A stretch of 64,000 nucleotides of DNA from an uncultured Collinsella sp. (GTDB lineage: Bacteria > Actinomycetota > Coriobacteriia > Coriobacteriales > Coriobacteriaceae): assembly GCA_934654795.1 (NCBI GenBank), contig CAKUGT010000007.1, positions 1-64,000 of the forward strand, written 5' to 3'. Below the pieces are notes generated by a model. It made no database searches. It saw only the letters and a program-made list of their open reading frames with translations, and was not told where the DNA came from. Below, one piece after another: positions 6,526-15,190 of the stretch; position 1 is the stretch's first letter; every line of letters begins with the position of its first letter. The position numbers were made by a program, and so were the translations under genes.

Positions 6526-9296
6526 CGCCCATGGACCAGGACCGCCAAAACAGCCAGCGCCGCGACGCGCAGAACACGGAGCGCAAGCAGGATTTTACGA
6601 CCTACCGCACCGCCCAAAGCTCAAACGATATGGTGCCGACGGTGTTTCGCCGTGGCATCTACCGCACAATCCGAGGCAGTCTTAAGCGCTTCTTATCCAT
6701 CGTGGTCATCACCGCGCTCGGTGTGAGCGTGATGTGCGGCCTCAAAGCGGGGTGCGAGGACTTGTGCGATTCGGTCGACGCTTACTTTGACCAGCAGAAT
6801 GTTTATGACATCAACGTGCAGTCGACCTATGGTCTGACCGATGACGATCTTGCTGCGATCCAAGAGGTCGATGGCGTCGAGACGGCCGAGGGCATCTATA
6901 CCGAGACCGCCTATACCGCCGTGGGTACGACGCGCGAGCGTGTCGTCGTACAGAGCCTCTCCAAAGAGAATATTGACCAACCGGTGCTAGTACGCGGCGA
7001 GCTGCCCGAGACTTCGGGCGAAGTGGCAGTGACCTCACGTTTTTTGAAGGCTTCGGGCAAGAAAATCGGCGATACGGTGAGCTTTGCCGCCAACGATGCG
7101 AGCTCGTCGAACCAAAGCGCCAAGGACCAGTTTGCCGATGGGGACTACACCATCACGGCCGAGGTTCTCGATCCCACTGATGTGAGCTCCGACTCGACAG
7201 TCAACGCCTTTCGCGCTGCTTCGACTGCGGACTACAAGTTCTACGTGAGCGAGGATGCCGCGACATCTTCTTCCTACTCCGCTGTCCACGTGGTCGTCGA
7301 GGGAGCCAAGAGCCTCAACTCCTATTCGGATGCCTACTCGGCAAAGATCAATGAGGTCAAGGGCAATATCGAGAAGATCCGCGAGGAGCGTGAGAAGGCG
7401 CGCACCCAGGAGCTGACGGTCGACACACCGGCAAGCTTGGACGCGGCTGAGCGTCAGGCGAATATGGTCTTTGGGATCGAGCAGGACAACATCAATCGCA
7501 TGGCCGAGGGCAGCGACGAGCGTGCACAGGCGCAAGCCGACCTGGACCAGCGTCGTGCCGCCACCGACCAGCAGTTTGCCGATGCCCGCGCCGAGCTCTC
7601 TGACCTGGGCGAATGCACCTGGTACATCCAGGACCGCGGCAATATCGCAAGCTACTCGAGCGTCGAGAGCGATAGTTCTTCGATCGAGGCCATCGCCACG
7701 GTGTTCCCGTTCATCTTCTTTATCGTCGCCGTGCTTATCAGCCTCACCACCGCCACCCGCATGGTCGAGGAGGAGCGCACGCTTATTGGCCTGTACAAGG
7801 CGCTCGGCTATTCACGCGGGCGTATCCTGTCCAAATATGTGGACTACTCGCTGTGGGCGTGTCTGATCGGTGGCGTGCTCGGCAATATCATCGGATTTGT
7901 GGGTCTGCCGCTGTTCTTGTTTACGGTGTTCGACGACATGTACTCGCTGCCCCAGATGTTGCTTTCGTACGACATCGTGTCCTCAATCGTCTCGGTGGCG
8001 CTGTTTGCCGTGGGCGTGGTGGGCGCCACGATTATCGCCTGCCGCCACGAGATGGCCGAGACCCCAGCCTCGCTCATGCGCCCCAAGGCCCCGCGCGCCG
8101 GCTCGCGCATTCTGCTCGAGCGCATCGGCTTTATCTGGCACCGCATGAGCTTTTTGAACAAGGTCGCTGCACGCAACTTATTCCGCTACAAAAAGCGCGC
8201 CTTTATGACCATCTTTGGCATTGCGGGCTGCACGGCGCTTGTGATTTGCGGTATGGGCATCCGTGATACGTCGGTCGCGTTGTCGCCCAAGCAGTACGGG
8301 CATATCACGCGCTATGACCTGCTGGCGGTTGCCAATCCCGATGATTTTTCGCAGACGTGCGCGGCACTGGATGAGCGCAGTGCAGCCAATGATTCCAACG
8401 TGACCGTGACCTCGACCCTGCCGATTATGACCGACAACGTCACCTTTACGTTTGGCGGTAAGAGCGAGACTGTGCAGCTGATCGTGGTGCCCGATGACCG
8501 CACGGGTGACTTGGGCGATTACGTGCGCCTGGAGGATGAGTCCAAAGAACCGCTCGCCCTGCGTGACGGGGATGTGTATTTGAGCAAGAGCTCTCAGCTG
8601 GTGCTGGGGATCAAGCCGGGTGACACGGCTCACGTCCAGGATTCGTCGCTCAATGTTGCCAAGGTCAAAGTCAGCGACATTTCGCTTAACTATCTGGGCA
8701 ACACGCTTTACATGACGCAGGGCACCTATGAGCGCGCGTTCGGTCGAAGTGCGCGCCTCAACGGCATCCTTGCGCTGCTTAAGGGTTCGTCGGCCGATCA
8801 GATTGCGTTTACCAACCGTCTTAAGAGCGATGGTTGGATTACGCTGTCGAGTACCGCCGAGCATTGGGAAAACTATGAGGCAAACTTTACGATTATCAAT
8901 TCGGTCGTGGTACTTGTGACCTTTATGGCAGCGTGTCTATCGTTTGTGGTGGTGTTTACGTTGTCCAATACCAACATCTCGGAGCGCGAGCGCGAGCTGG
9001 CGACTATCAAGGTGCTGGGCTTCCGTCGTGGCGAGGTGCACCATTACGTCAACAAGGAGACGTTGATTCTTACGGCGATCGGAGCCGCGCTGGGCGTACC
9101 ACTGGGCGGTGCGCTGGCCGAGAGCTTTACCTACATCTTGCAGATGCCGTCATTGTACTTTGACGTTGAGGTCGAGCCGCTGAGCTACGTGCTTGCCGTG
9201 GTGCTTTCCTTCGGCTTTACGATCATCGTCAACCTCGCTACCAATCGCACCCTCAATAAGATCGACATGGTCGGCGCCCTCAAGAGCGCCGAGTAA
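6519..9296 (+). CDS. FtsX-like ABC transporter permease with a large extracytoplasmic domain
   Basis: Membrane subunit of 925 residues. The first helix (about 60-82, IVVITALGVSVMCG) is followed by a roughly 310-residue outer domain holding a charged, probably coiled-coil stretch (about 275-355). Three helices follow (about 395-530), then a second outer domain, then three C-terminal helices ending near 915. This is two FtsX units in one chain, as in permeases of the YtrF/BceB-like group. Two starts are possible, GTG 6519 or ATG 6531. Neither has a strong ribosome site, so coupling to the ATPase gene is likely. The stop TAA is the first part of repeat copy 3. Confidence 0.92.
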   Translation: MVAPMDQDRQNSQRRDAQNTERKQDFTTYRTAQSSNDMVPTVFRRGIYRTIRGSLKRFLSIVVITALGVSVMCGLKAGCEDLCDSVDAYFDQQNVYDINVQSTYGLTDDDLAAIQEVDGVETAEGIYTETAYTAVGTTRERVVVQSLSKENIDQPVLVRGELPETSGEVAVTSRFLKASGKKIGDTVSFAANDASSSNQSAKDQFADGDYTITAEVLDPTDVSSDSTVNAFRAASTADYKFYVSEDAATSSSYSAVHVVVEGAKSLNSYSDAYSAKINEVKGNIEKIREEREKARTQELTVDTPASLDAAERQANMVFGIEQDNINRMAEGSDERAQAQADLDQRRAATDQQFADARAELSDLGECTWYIQDRGNIASYSSVESDSSSIEAIATVFPFIFFIVAVLISLTTATRMVEEERTLIGLYKALGYSRGRILSKYVDYSLWACLIGGVLGNIIGFVGLPLFLFTVFDDMYSLPQMLLSYDIVSSIVSVALFAVGVVGATIIACRHEMAETPASLMRPKAPRAGSRILLERIGFIWHRMSFLNKVAARNLFRYKKRAFMTIFGIAGCTALVICGMGIRDTSVALSPKQYGHITRYDLLAVANPDDFSQTCAALDERSAANDSNVTVTSTLPIMTDNVTFTFGGKSETVQLIVVPDDRTGDLGDYVRLEDESKEPLALRDGDVYLSKSSQLVLGIKPGDTAHVQDSSLNVAKVKVSDISLNYLGNTLYMTQGTYERAFGRSARLNGILALLKGSSADQIAFTNRLKSDGWITLSSTAEHWENYEANFTIINSVVVLVTFMAACLSFVVVFTLSNTNISERERELATIKVLGFRRGEVHHYVNKETLILTAIGAALGVPLGGALAESFTYILQMPSLYFDVEVEPLSYVLAVVLSFGFTIIVNLATNRTLNKIDMVGALKSAE

Positions 9297-9347
9297 CCTG
9301 CCAAAAAGGGATGTTAATTTTTGGCAGGTTTTATCTGGGCAAACGCC
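9294..9347 (+). repeat. CCTGCCAAAA inverted-repeat element, copy 3
   Basis: TAACCTGCCAAAAA and TTTTTGGCAGGTT arms enclose the variant loop GGGATGTTAA. The TCTGGGCAAACG tail follows. The first three bases are the stop codon of the permease gene. Confidence 0.85.
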
Positions 9348-9372
9348 GAGCAACCTACGGGCTACCCGGCGT

Positions 9373-9753
9373 TTATTGCTTCGACAGCTTTTGCTCGCAG
9401 GCGTGGATGAGGTCGTCGTAGTGGGCGATTTTGTAGTTGAGACGATCGAGACCGGCCTGCATTTCGGCAATACGCTCGGTGACCTGGTCGCGCTGTTCTT
9501 CGAGAATGGCTTTGCGCGCCGCCATGGTGTCATCGCCTTGCTCTAGGAGCTGCATGTACTCGATGAGCGCTTCAATCGACACGCTTGCGCAGCGCATGCA
9601 CTTGACGAACTTGATGCGCGCGCAGTCTTGTTCATCGTAGTCGCGAATGCCATTTTCGTTGCGGTGTACACGGGGCAGCAAGCCAATGCGCTCGTAATAG
9701 CGCAGCGTATCGGCCGAAATGCCATACTCCTTTGAAACCTCGGCGATCCTCAT
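9373..9753 (-). CDS. MerR-family transcriptional regulator
   Basis: Regulator of 126 residues. The N-terminal winged helix (MRIAEVSKEYGISADTLRYYERIGLL) is textbook MerR. Two cysteines (KCMRC) lie in the second helix region, and a C-terminal coiled coil (about 75-125) would form the dimer. There is no long C-terminal effector domain, so it belongs to the short group that includes AdhR/NmlR-type aldehyde or thiol-stress sensors. The ATG at 9753 is preferred over the GTG at 9759 because AAGGAG would abut the GTG but is five bases from the ATG. The CDS converges with the ABC exporter; targets are unknown. Confidence 0.9.
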   Translation of the reverse strand: MRIAEVSKEYGISADTLRYYERIGLLPRVHRNENGIRDYDEQDCARIKFVKCMRCASVSIEALIEYMQLLEQGDDTMAARKAILEEQRDQVTERIAEMQAGLDRLNYKIAHYDDLIHACEQKLSKQ

Positions 9754-9771
9754 GCCCACTCCTTAGTACGG

Positions 9772-9824
9772 AAACCTGCCAAAAGGGGACAGGTTAATTT
9801 TGGCAGGTTTTATCTGGGTAAACG
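9772..9824 (+). repeat. CCTGCCAAAA inverted-repeat element, copy 4
   Basis: AAACCTGCCAAAA and TTTTGGCAGGTTT arms enclose the loop GGGGACAGGTTAA. The TCTGGGTAAACG tail follows. It lies upstream of the merR gene, in the gap after the XRE regulator gene. Confidence 0.85.
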
Positions 9825-9899
9825 ATGACAGCTGAACCCGCCGAAGCATCAATTTAAGTTTAAAGCCTAGAGTCGACTCCAAGTCAAAGCCCATCTTCA

Positions 9900-10814
9900 T
9901 TAGTTACGATGCTTCCATTGTTTGCGGCACCAGTGCATGAGTGCTCCTACGACGGGGATGGTGACGAGGATTACCCATGCGGGATGGGGCTGTCCCAGGC
10001 AGAGCCAAATGTAGAGGAACCAGGCAATAGCAGCCGCCGGGTAGACACTGCCGATGAGCTTAGACAGGCGGCGTCGGTCGATAAAGTTGCCAATTGCGTA
10101 GTAGACGGGAATCAAAAAGACGAGAAAGAGTCCCATACCCCACGTGCCGTAAGCAATGCCAAGCGCCAGATAGGCGAGGGCGACAATCGCGGGGAAGGGA
10201 AACTTGTTCCACGCGCGTCCAAGCTTGGTGTGGAAGTGCTTGCCATGATGGTCGAGCTTGTCGTGTGCTTCCTTCCAGCTGGAAAACGTCTCGCCGTCGA
10301 TGGTGACGGTGCCGTCGTCATTGGTACGCACGCTATGTCCATCGTCCTCAAGCGTATCGATATGCACGCCGTCCGGTCCCACATGCACCTCTTCGCCCTT
10401 GCGCTCGTTGGTCACATGGATGCCGCTCCAACCAACATGGACTTCCTCGCCTTTATTGGGATCAATGACGTGGATACCGCGTGCGAGGGAAATATCGACA
10501 AGTGGTTTGTCGCCGCAATCGGCGTGCTCGGCAGAATCCTCAGCCTCGTCAGCCACATCCGCCGTCTCGGTGTCGGCGCTACCGCCCTCCAGGTCGTCGG
10601 CATCGTTGGCCGCCTCCCCGTATAGCAGCTCGTCCAACGACACGCCATACAGCGCGGCGAGCGCAATGAGGTTATCGGTATCGGGTGAGGACTCGCTGCG
10701 CTCCCATTTACTAACAGCCTGGCGGCTTACGCCCAGTTGGGCAGCAAGCGCCTCCTGAGAAAGCCCGGCAGCCTTGCGGCGATCAACGAGCCGCTGTGCC
10801 ATCGCAAGATCCAT
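9900..10814 (-). CDS. XRE-family regulator with a membrane-embedded C-terminus
   Basis: Protein of 304 residues. An HTH domain (about 5-60: LSQEALAAQLGVSRQAVSKWER) is followed by an acidic linker (about 68-105). Next comes a three-fold repeat of about 18 residues built on GIHV...KGEEVHVG (about 112-168), which looks like stacked beta strands. A His-rich amphipathic segment (KLDHHGKHFHTKLGRAW) precedes three hydrophobic helices (about 208-300). It is therefore a DNA-binding protein tethered to the membrane, perhaps sensing envelope state. Two 18-bp direct repeats upstream may be its own operators. The start has GAAAGGA upstream. Function beyond this is not known to me. Confidence 0.82.
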   Translation of the reverse strand: MDLAMAQRLVDRRKAAGLSQEALAAQLGVSRQAVSKWERSESSPDTDNLIALAALYGVSLDELLYGEAANDADDLEGGSADTETADVADEAEDSAEHADCGDKPLVDISLARGIHVIDPNKGEEVHVGWSGIHVTNERKGEEVHVGPDGVHIDTLEDDGHSVRTNDDGTVTIDGETFSSWKEAHDKLDHHGKHFHTKLGRAWNKFPFPAIVALAYLALGIAYGTWGMGLFLVFLIPVYYAIGNFIDRRRLSKLIGSVYPAAAIAWFLYIWLCLGQPHPAWVILVTIPVVGALMHWCRKQWKHRN

Positions 10815-10869
10815 GGTGGTTCCTTTCGTGTGGTGACCGTAATCGAATGAGCCGAGTATGCCGAGAACA

Positions 10870-10940
10870 ACCGGTAACGACCACCATTTCTAGTTAGAAT
10901 CTGCCCCAACCCTACCGCAACTACCGGTAGCAACCATCAT
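10870..10940 (-). promoter_or_regulatory. Paired direct repeats, possible operators of the XRE gene
   Basis: ACCGGTAACGACCACCAT (10870-10887) and ACCGGTAGCAACCATCAT (10923-10940) match at 14 or more of 18 positions, 53 bases apart. They lie 56-126 bases upstream of the XRE regulator start. Position and spacing fit an autoregulatory site, but no binding evidence exists in the sequence itself. Confidence 0.4.
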
Positions 10941-10996
10941 GACCAGCAATTATGTGACAAATGTCAGTGCGCGCAACAGCTAAGAGCCCGGGTCAA

Positions 10997-11065
10997 AAGT
11001 TGCGGTGGAATAGTTCCTAGATTCAGCCATTTGCGGGCTAAGAGGGAACTATTTCACCGCAACTT
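10997..11065. repeat. AAGTTGCGGTG long inverted repeat, copy 1
   Basis: Arms of 21 bp (10997-11017 and 11045-11065) match at 20 positions around a 27-base spacer. The left arm begins AAGTTGCGGTGGAATAGTTC. A second copy with the same arm sequence and the same spacer length lies at 29912-29978. Confidence 0.85.
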
Positions 11066-11094
11066 AATTTCAGACCAGGCACCCGCAGCAAGAA

Positions 11095-11254
11095 GACGAA
11101 TAGCCTCGGCGAGTATGTAAACGAAGGGCCCTCCGACCCCGCCCGACGATTTCGATTGGCGACCTTTGACGGAGTCAAGGGAGGAGCCAAATCGAAATAC
11201 GTCGGGCGGGGCCGGAGGGCCCGATGGGATGGATTTCGGCCGAGGCTATTCGTC
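11095..11254. repeat. Very long imperfect hairpin covering the end of the phosphofructokinase gene
   Basis: Left segments GACGAATAGCCTCGGC (11095-11110) and the GGGCCCTCCG...GATTGGC block (11126-11160) are complementary to 11239-11254 and 11186-11222. The apex CCTTTGACGGAGTCAAGGG can also pair. The outer right arm contains the last codons and stop of pfkA, so the left arm is an inverted copy of the gene end. There is no clear U-run. It may end pfkA transcription or mark an inverted duplication. Confidence 0.7.
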
Positions 11255-12325
11255 GCCGAAGCTGATGCCCAACGCCTTGGCCTCGCGCACCAGGTCGCTC
11301 TGGGGATCGACATACTTGAGCTTGCCGGCGACATCCTCGAGCGGCATGTGGCACATCTTGCCGTCACGCAGAGCAATCATGTAGCCAAACTCGCCGCGTA
11401 GGCAGCCGAGCGCTGCCTCGACGCCGCACTGGGTCGCAAAGATGCGGTCCTGGGCGTCGGGCTGACCGCCGCGCTGCGTGTGGCCGGGGATGGCGACGCG
11501 GGTCTCGCGACCGGTCTTGGCCTCGATCTCCTTGGCGATGTCGTACACGATTGACGGGCTCGTACGCTCGGCGAGCTTCTTCTTGTACTCCTTCTTGGAC
11601 AGCGCCGCGTCCTCCTTGGAGATAGCGCCCTCGGCGACGGCCACGATGGTAAAGCGGCTGCCGGTCTCCATACGATGCTCGATGGTCTTGATGACGTTGT
11701 CCATGTCGTAGGGGATCTCGGGAATCAAGATGACATCCGCGCCGCCCGCGACGCCGGCGTACAGCGGGATCCAGCCAACCTTGTGGCCCATGATCTCGAT
11801 AACGAACACGCGGCCGTGACTCGAGGCGGTGGTGTGAATGTCGTCGATGCACTTGGTGGCGACGTCGATGGCGCTCGTAAAGCCAAACGTCAGCTCGGTG
11901 CCCCAGGTGTCGTTATCGATGGTCTTGGGCAGGGCGATAACGTTGAGGCCCTCTTCGCGCAGGCGGTTGGCGGTCTTGGTGGAGCCGTTGCCGCCCAGCA
12001 TAAACAGGCAGTCGAGCTGCAGCTTGTGATAGGTGTGGACCATCGCCGGCACCTTCTCGACACCATCGGCCTCGGGGGTATCCAGACGCTTGAACGGCGT
12101 GCGGCTCGTGCCCAGGATGGTGCCGCCGCGGGTGAGGATTCCGCTAAAATCGGCGGGCGTCATGACGCGGAACCTGCTGTAGATAAGGCCCTGGTAGCCG
12201 TCCTCAAAACCATAGATCTCGATAGGTTCTTCGCTATTGGTCATAAGCGTTTTGACGATGCCGCGCATGGTGGCATTGAGCGCTTGGCAGTCGCCGCCAC
12301 TGGTAAGAAGACCGATCCTAAGCAT
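11246..12325 (-). CDS. pfkA: 6-phosphofructokinase, ATP-type of the mixed (Gly104/Lys124) group
   Basis: Glycolytic enzyme of 359 residues phosphorylating fructose 6-phosphate. The N-terminal LLTSGGDCQALNA binds the nucleotide, and PKTIDNDTWGTELTFGF holds the catalytic Asp pair. In E. coli numbering, position 104 is Gly (LGGNGS), which normally means ATP use. Position 124 is Lys (PKTIDND), which is typical of pyrophosphate enzymes. This combination is known in actinobacterial ATP-PFKs. Position 103, usually Asp, is Asn here. The chain is about 40 residues longer than E. coli PfkA, as in that group. It stands alone downstream of the amide hydrolase gene. The phosphate donor should be tested rather than assumed. 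Confidence 0.92.
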   Translation of the reverse strand: MLRIGLLTSGGDCQALNATMRGIVKTLMTNSEEPIEIYGFEDGYQGLIYSRFRVMTPADFSGILTRGGTILGTSRTPFKRLDTPEADGVEKVPAMVHTYHKLQLDCLFMLGGNGSTKTANRLREEGLNVIALPKTIDNDTWGTELTFGFTSAIDVATKCIDDIHTTASSHGRVFVIEIMGHKVGWIPLYAGVAGGADVILIPEIPYDMDNVIKTIEHRMETGSRFTIVAVAEGAISKEDAALSKKEYKKKLAERTSPSIVYDIAKEIEAKTGRETRVAIPGHTQRGGQPDAQDRIFATQCGVEAALGCLRGEFGYMIALRDGKMCHMPLEDVAGKLKYVDPQSDLVREAKALGISFGDE

Positions 12326-12363
12326 GATGAATCCTTCCGGGCAAGTTATAACATGCGCATAAG

Positions 12364-12396
12364 TTTACCCCCGCACACTGTTGATACGGGGGTAAA
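12364..12396 (-). terminator. Hairpin between the amide hydrolase and pfkA genes
   Basis: TTTACCCCCG (12364-12373) pairs perfectly with CGGGGGTAAA (12387-12396) around a 13-base loop. It lies after the hydrolase stop in its reading direction. The U-run is weak, so it may be a terminator or a regulatory hairpin in the pfkA leader. Confidence 0.5.
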
Positions 12397-12465
12397 ACGT
12401 GTTAGCTCAAATGTATAGAAATGTAAGCAACGTCAGGCGAGCGTAAGGCGGGCGGATGCGCCTCC

Positions 12466-13557
12466 TTACAGTGCGAAGGCGTCGACATCGCCCCAATGGC
12501 GGCGCAGCGTAATGGCTGCGGCGGGCTCGGTGTTGTCGAAGACGACCGACCACTGCGTGTTGCTCGTGATGTCTTCCGGATTGGGTTCTTGCGCCGCAGC
12601 GCGTAGAGCTTTCCAGGCGGTCGCTTCATCTTGGGTGCCAGCGCGGGCGTCGAGGACATCGGCGATGGCGATGGCACGTTCCTTGCCATGACCCAGCTCG
12701 CCGTTCTTTTGGTTGGGGAGCACCTCGTCCTCGTAGCAGGCATAGAAGTTTGTGACTTGCCGCACGGGCGTTGCCTTGAAAGCGCGGTCCGGATCGCGCG
12801 GATCCCACTCCACCACGCGCGCATCACCGGCGGCGTCGTTGATAAAGAAGTGGTAATCGCGCCCGGCCATGGCATGCATGTCGTAGGCAGAAAGTAGGTC
12901 GACGGCCTCCTGCGTGGTGGCCGCGCGGTCGAGCACCAGGCGGATGGCGAGCGAAGTATTGATAACAGGGCGCTGCGTGTCCTGGTCGCAAGGTTTGGAA
13001 TCCAAGGTGAGCACGGCGATGGAAACACCGCGCTCGTTAACGCCGTCGAGCTGGGCGAACGGCCCCATCAGCGCGGCGGCGCGTCCGGCGACAGAGCCCA
13101 GCGGGGCGTTGTTGCCCAGGTTATTGAGAGCCGCAAAGCCGATGGAGGCATAGCCGTCGCACGGGTGGTTGCGCACCAGCAGCGCCGAGGTGTCGTCCTT
13201 AAAGTCGTAATTGCGACCGGTGCGCACGCGGCCTTCGGCATCCACGGCAACAAAGGCGCTGCAGGCAAATTGGGGCGCCTGGACATGCACGGGAAGACCA
13301 GGCATCGCCTGCGCCAGCACGGCATCGATGTAGCCCTGATCGTCGCGCACGCCCGCGGCAATGATGGCATCGAGGTCGTAGTCGTAGGCGATATCGACGG
13401 CGTACAGGTCATAGCCATCTGCATAGTCGGTCAAGCGCTTGAGCGAAGCGGCGGTTTTTATTTGCTTACGATAGGTGACGCCGGCGACAGCGGCGAGGCC
13501 GGCTACGGCTCCGACGGCACCGCAAACGATGGCGGCGGCAACGTTGCGTGGTTTCAT
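12466..13557 (-). CDS. Membrane-anchored linear amide C-N hydrolase (choloylglycine-hydrolase-like, Ntn type)
   Basis: Protein of 363 residues. An N-terminal membrane helix (about 6-28) is followed by a catalytic domain. QFACSAFVAVDAEGRVRTGR supplies the likely nucleophile Cys99, and RNYDF carries the substrate-binding Arg/Asp pattern of the Ntn hydrolase family that includes bile salt hydrolases and acylaminopenicillin acylases. It is not a classic bile salt hydrolase: those start Met-Cys and lack the anchor. Here the nucleophile is internal and would need processing to become N-terminal. The ATG at 13557 is chosen because GAGAGGAG lies eight bases upstream. It follows the ECF transporter genes after a 94-base gap; a functional link is unproven. 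Confidence 0.8.
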   Translation of the reverse strand: MKPRNVAAAIVCGAVGAVAGLAAVAGVTYRKQIKTAASLKRLTDYADGYDLYAVDIAYDYDLDAIIAAGVRDDQGYIDAVLAQAMPGLPVHVQAPQFACSAFVAVDAEGRVRTGRNYDFKDDTSALLVRNHPCDGYASIGFAALNNLGNNAPLGSVAGRAAALMGPFAQLDGVNERGVSIAVLTLDSKPCDQDTQRPVINTSLAIRLVLDRAATTQEAVDLLSAYDMHAMAGRDYHFFINDAAGDARVVEWDPRDPDRAFKATPVRQVTNFYACYEDEVLPNQKNGELGHGKERAIAIADVLDARAGTQDEATAWKALRAAAQEPNPEDITSNTQWSVVFDNTEPAAAITLRRHWGDVDAFAL

Positions 13558-13651
13558 GGCAGCTCCTCTCAAAGCAATGCTATGGGCATTATCGCAAATG
13601 ACATGCAGGGCACTCGATGCAATCCGGTGAACGGCGCGGCTCGTTTGAGCG

Positions 13652-15190
13652 CTAGAGCAGCGCAAGTGCAACGATGCAGATTCCGAGCGTCAGAACGGCG
13701 ACGTCGGCCCGGCCAAAGCGATAGCTGCGGATGCAGGTTCTGCTGGCAGCCGGATGAGTTCCGTATTCGCGGTTGACCATAGCGAGCGCGAGCGTGTCGG
13801 AGCGACGCAGCGCGCTGCTAAACAAGGGCGTTATGACGGGGATAAAGGAACGCGCGCGCTGTAGGGGAGAGGGGCTGTCAAAACGCGCCAAGCGTGCTTC
13901 CTGAGCGGCCTTGATGCGGTCGAATTCCTCAATAAGCACGGGGACAAAACGGAGCGTAAGCTGGATAGCGATGGTGGCATCATCGGTGCGCAGACCAAAG
14001 CGGGCTAGGGGCCTCATGAGCGTCGCGGCCCCATCGGCAAGCGCGGTGGGGGAAGTGGTCGCCATGAGGGTCGAGGTCCCCAGCATAATCAGGGCAAAAC
14101 GCAGGACGCAGAGGACGCCAAAGCATAGGCCTCCCGAGGTGACCTGCACAGGTCCTGCCTGCAACAGCAAAGTACCCGAAGCAGTAAAGAGCGTGTTGAA
14201 GACCAGGACAAACCCCATGAGCCAGCGAAAGGGCTTAAGAGCGCGGAGCGCCTGGCGCACGGAGCTGCCGCTTGCGACGAGTGAGGCAAGGGCGACGACA
14301 ACGACGACGGCAAGCGCAAGGGGTCGCTGGGCAATAAAGCCGGCAATCATAAAGAGCAGGCAGAACATGAGTTTGACTGCGGGGTGTAGTGCGTGGGCGA
14401 GCGTGGACCCATGACGAAAGACGCCAAATGAGACCACCTTGGGCGTCGCCGGGACATGTCCGGAATCCGTCGGGCGTGCAGTCGACGAGACAACGGGCGC
14501 TGCCTCGGCACCCTCCGAGTTAAGCGGCAACAGCGAGCCATCCTGCAGCAGATAGGCTTCGTCGCAAATACCGAGTGCCCGGGGATCATGTGTGACGATG
14601 ACGATGCCTCGGCCGTTGCGAGCGAGTTGCCCTATATGCTCAAGCAACAACAGACATGCGTGAGGATCGAGCCCCGCGGTTGGTTCGTCGAGCAGCAGAT
14701 ACGGTGCCTCGAGTGCAAGCATGTCGGCGATGGCGATACGGCGCTGCTCGCCCCCGGAATGGGCAAAGGGGCTCGTGTTACAGATGATGGCGGGGTCGAG
14801 CCCTACGGTCAGAAGCGAGGCGTTGACGCGCTGCTCAACTTCAGTCTCGTCCAATCCAAGGTTGCGAGGCCCAAATGCAACTTCATCAAAGACGTTGGCG
14901 GCAAAAAACTGCTGCTCGGGACGTTGTTGTACCAGTGTCACGGCCATGCGGTGCGCACGAAGTTCATCTGCCGTGGGACACGCGCCAAGTGCGACCCCGT
15001 CCGCCTCGACAGACCCTGCCTGCTCGTCAAGTGCTCCGGCAAGGACGCGCAGCAGCGTCGACTTGCCAGAGCCGGAGGCGCCGCCAATGCCAATCACACG
15101 GCCGGGCATAACCTCAAGCGATACGTCATGTAAGGCGCAGGCGTCCGCCCTGGGATAGCGAACGGTTATGTTTGAGCAGATTAGCGACAC
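13652..15190 (-). CDS. Fused ECF transporter ATPase-EcfT protein
   Basis: One polypeptide of 512 residues joins an EcfA ATPase (about 1-225) to the EcfT membrane coupling subunit (about 265-512). ATPase motifs are GASGSGKSTLL (Walker A), SGGEQRRIAIADML (signature) and LLLDEPTAGLD (Walker B). The EcfT part has five or so helices and the coupling motif RRSDTLALAMVNREYG near residue 470. ECF transporters move vitamins and cofactors with a separate S component. Here that component and the second ATPase are fused in the adjacent gene, whose stop overlaps this start by ten bases. Position in the ApbE/FMN-binding cluster suggests flavin as substrate (inference). Confidence 0.9.
   Translation of the reverse strand: MSLICSNITVRYPRADACALHDVSLEVMPGRVIGIGGASGSGKSTLLRVLAGALDEQAGSVEADGVALGACPTADELRAHRMAVTLVQQRPEQQFFAANVFDEVAFGPRNLGLDETEVEQRVNASLLTVGLDPAIICNTSPFAHSGGEQRRIAIADMLALEAPYLLLDEPTAGLDPHACLLLLEHIGQLARNGRGIVIVTHDPRALGICDEAYLLQDGSLLPLNSEGAEAAPVVSSTARPTDSGHVPATPKVVSFGVFRHGSTLAHALHPAVKLMFCLLFMIAGFIAQRPLALAVVVVVALASLVASGSSVRQALRALKPFRWLMGFVLVFNTLFTASGTLLLQAGPVQVTSGGLCFGVLCVLRFALIMLGTSTLMATTSPTALADGAATLMRPLARFGLRTDDATIAIQLTLRFVPVLIEEFDRIKAAQEARLARFDSPSPLQRARSFIPVITPLFSSALRRSDTLALAMVNREYGTHPAASRTCIRSYRFGRADVAVLTLGICIVALALL

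Noticed and set aside
11246..12325. Pyrophosphate-dependent phosphofructokinase
   Set aside because: Lys at position 124 suggests it, but Gly at 104 favours ATP; the mixed group is known to use ATP.
12466..13557. Bile salt hydrolase
   Set aside because: Lacks the Met-Cys start and has a membrane anchor; only the wider Ntn family can be supported.
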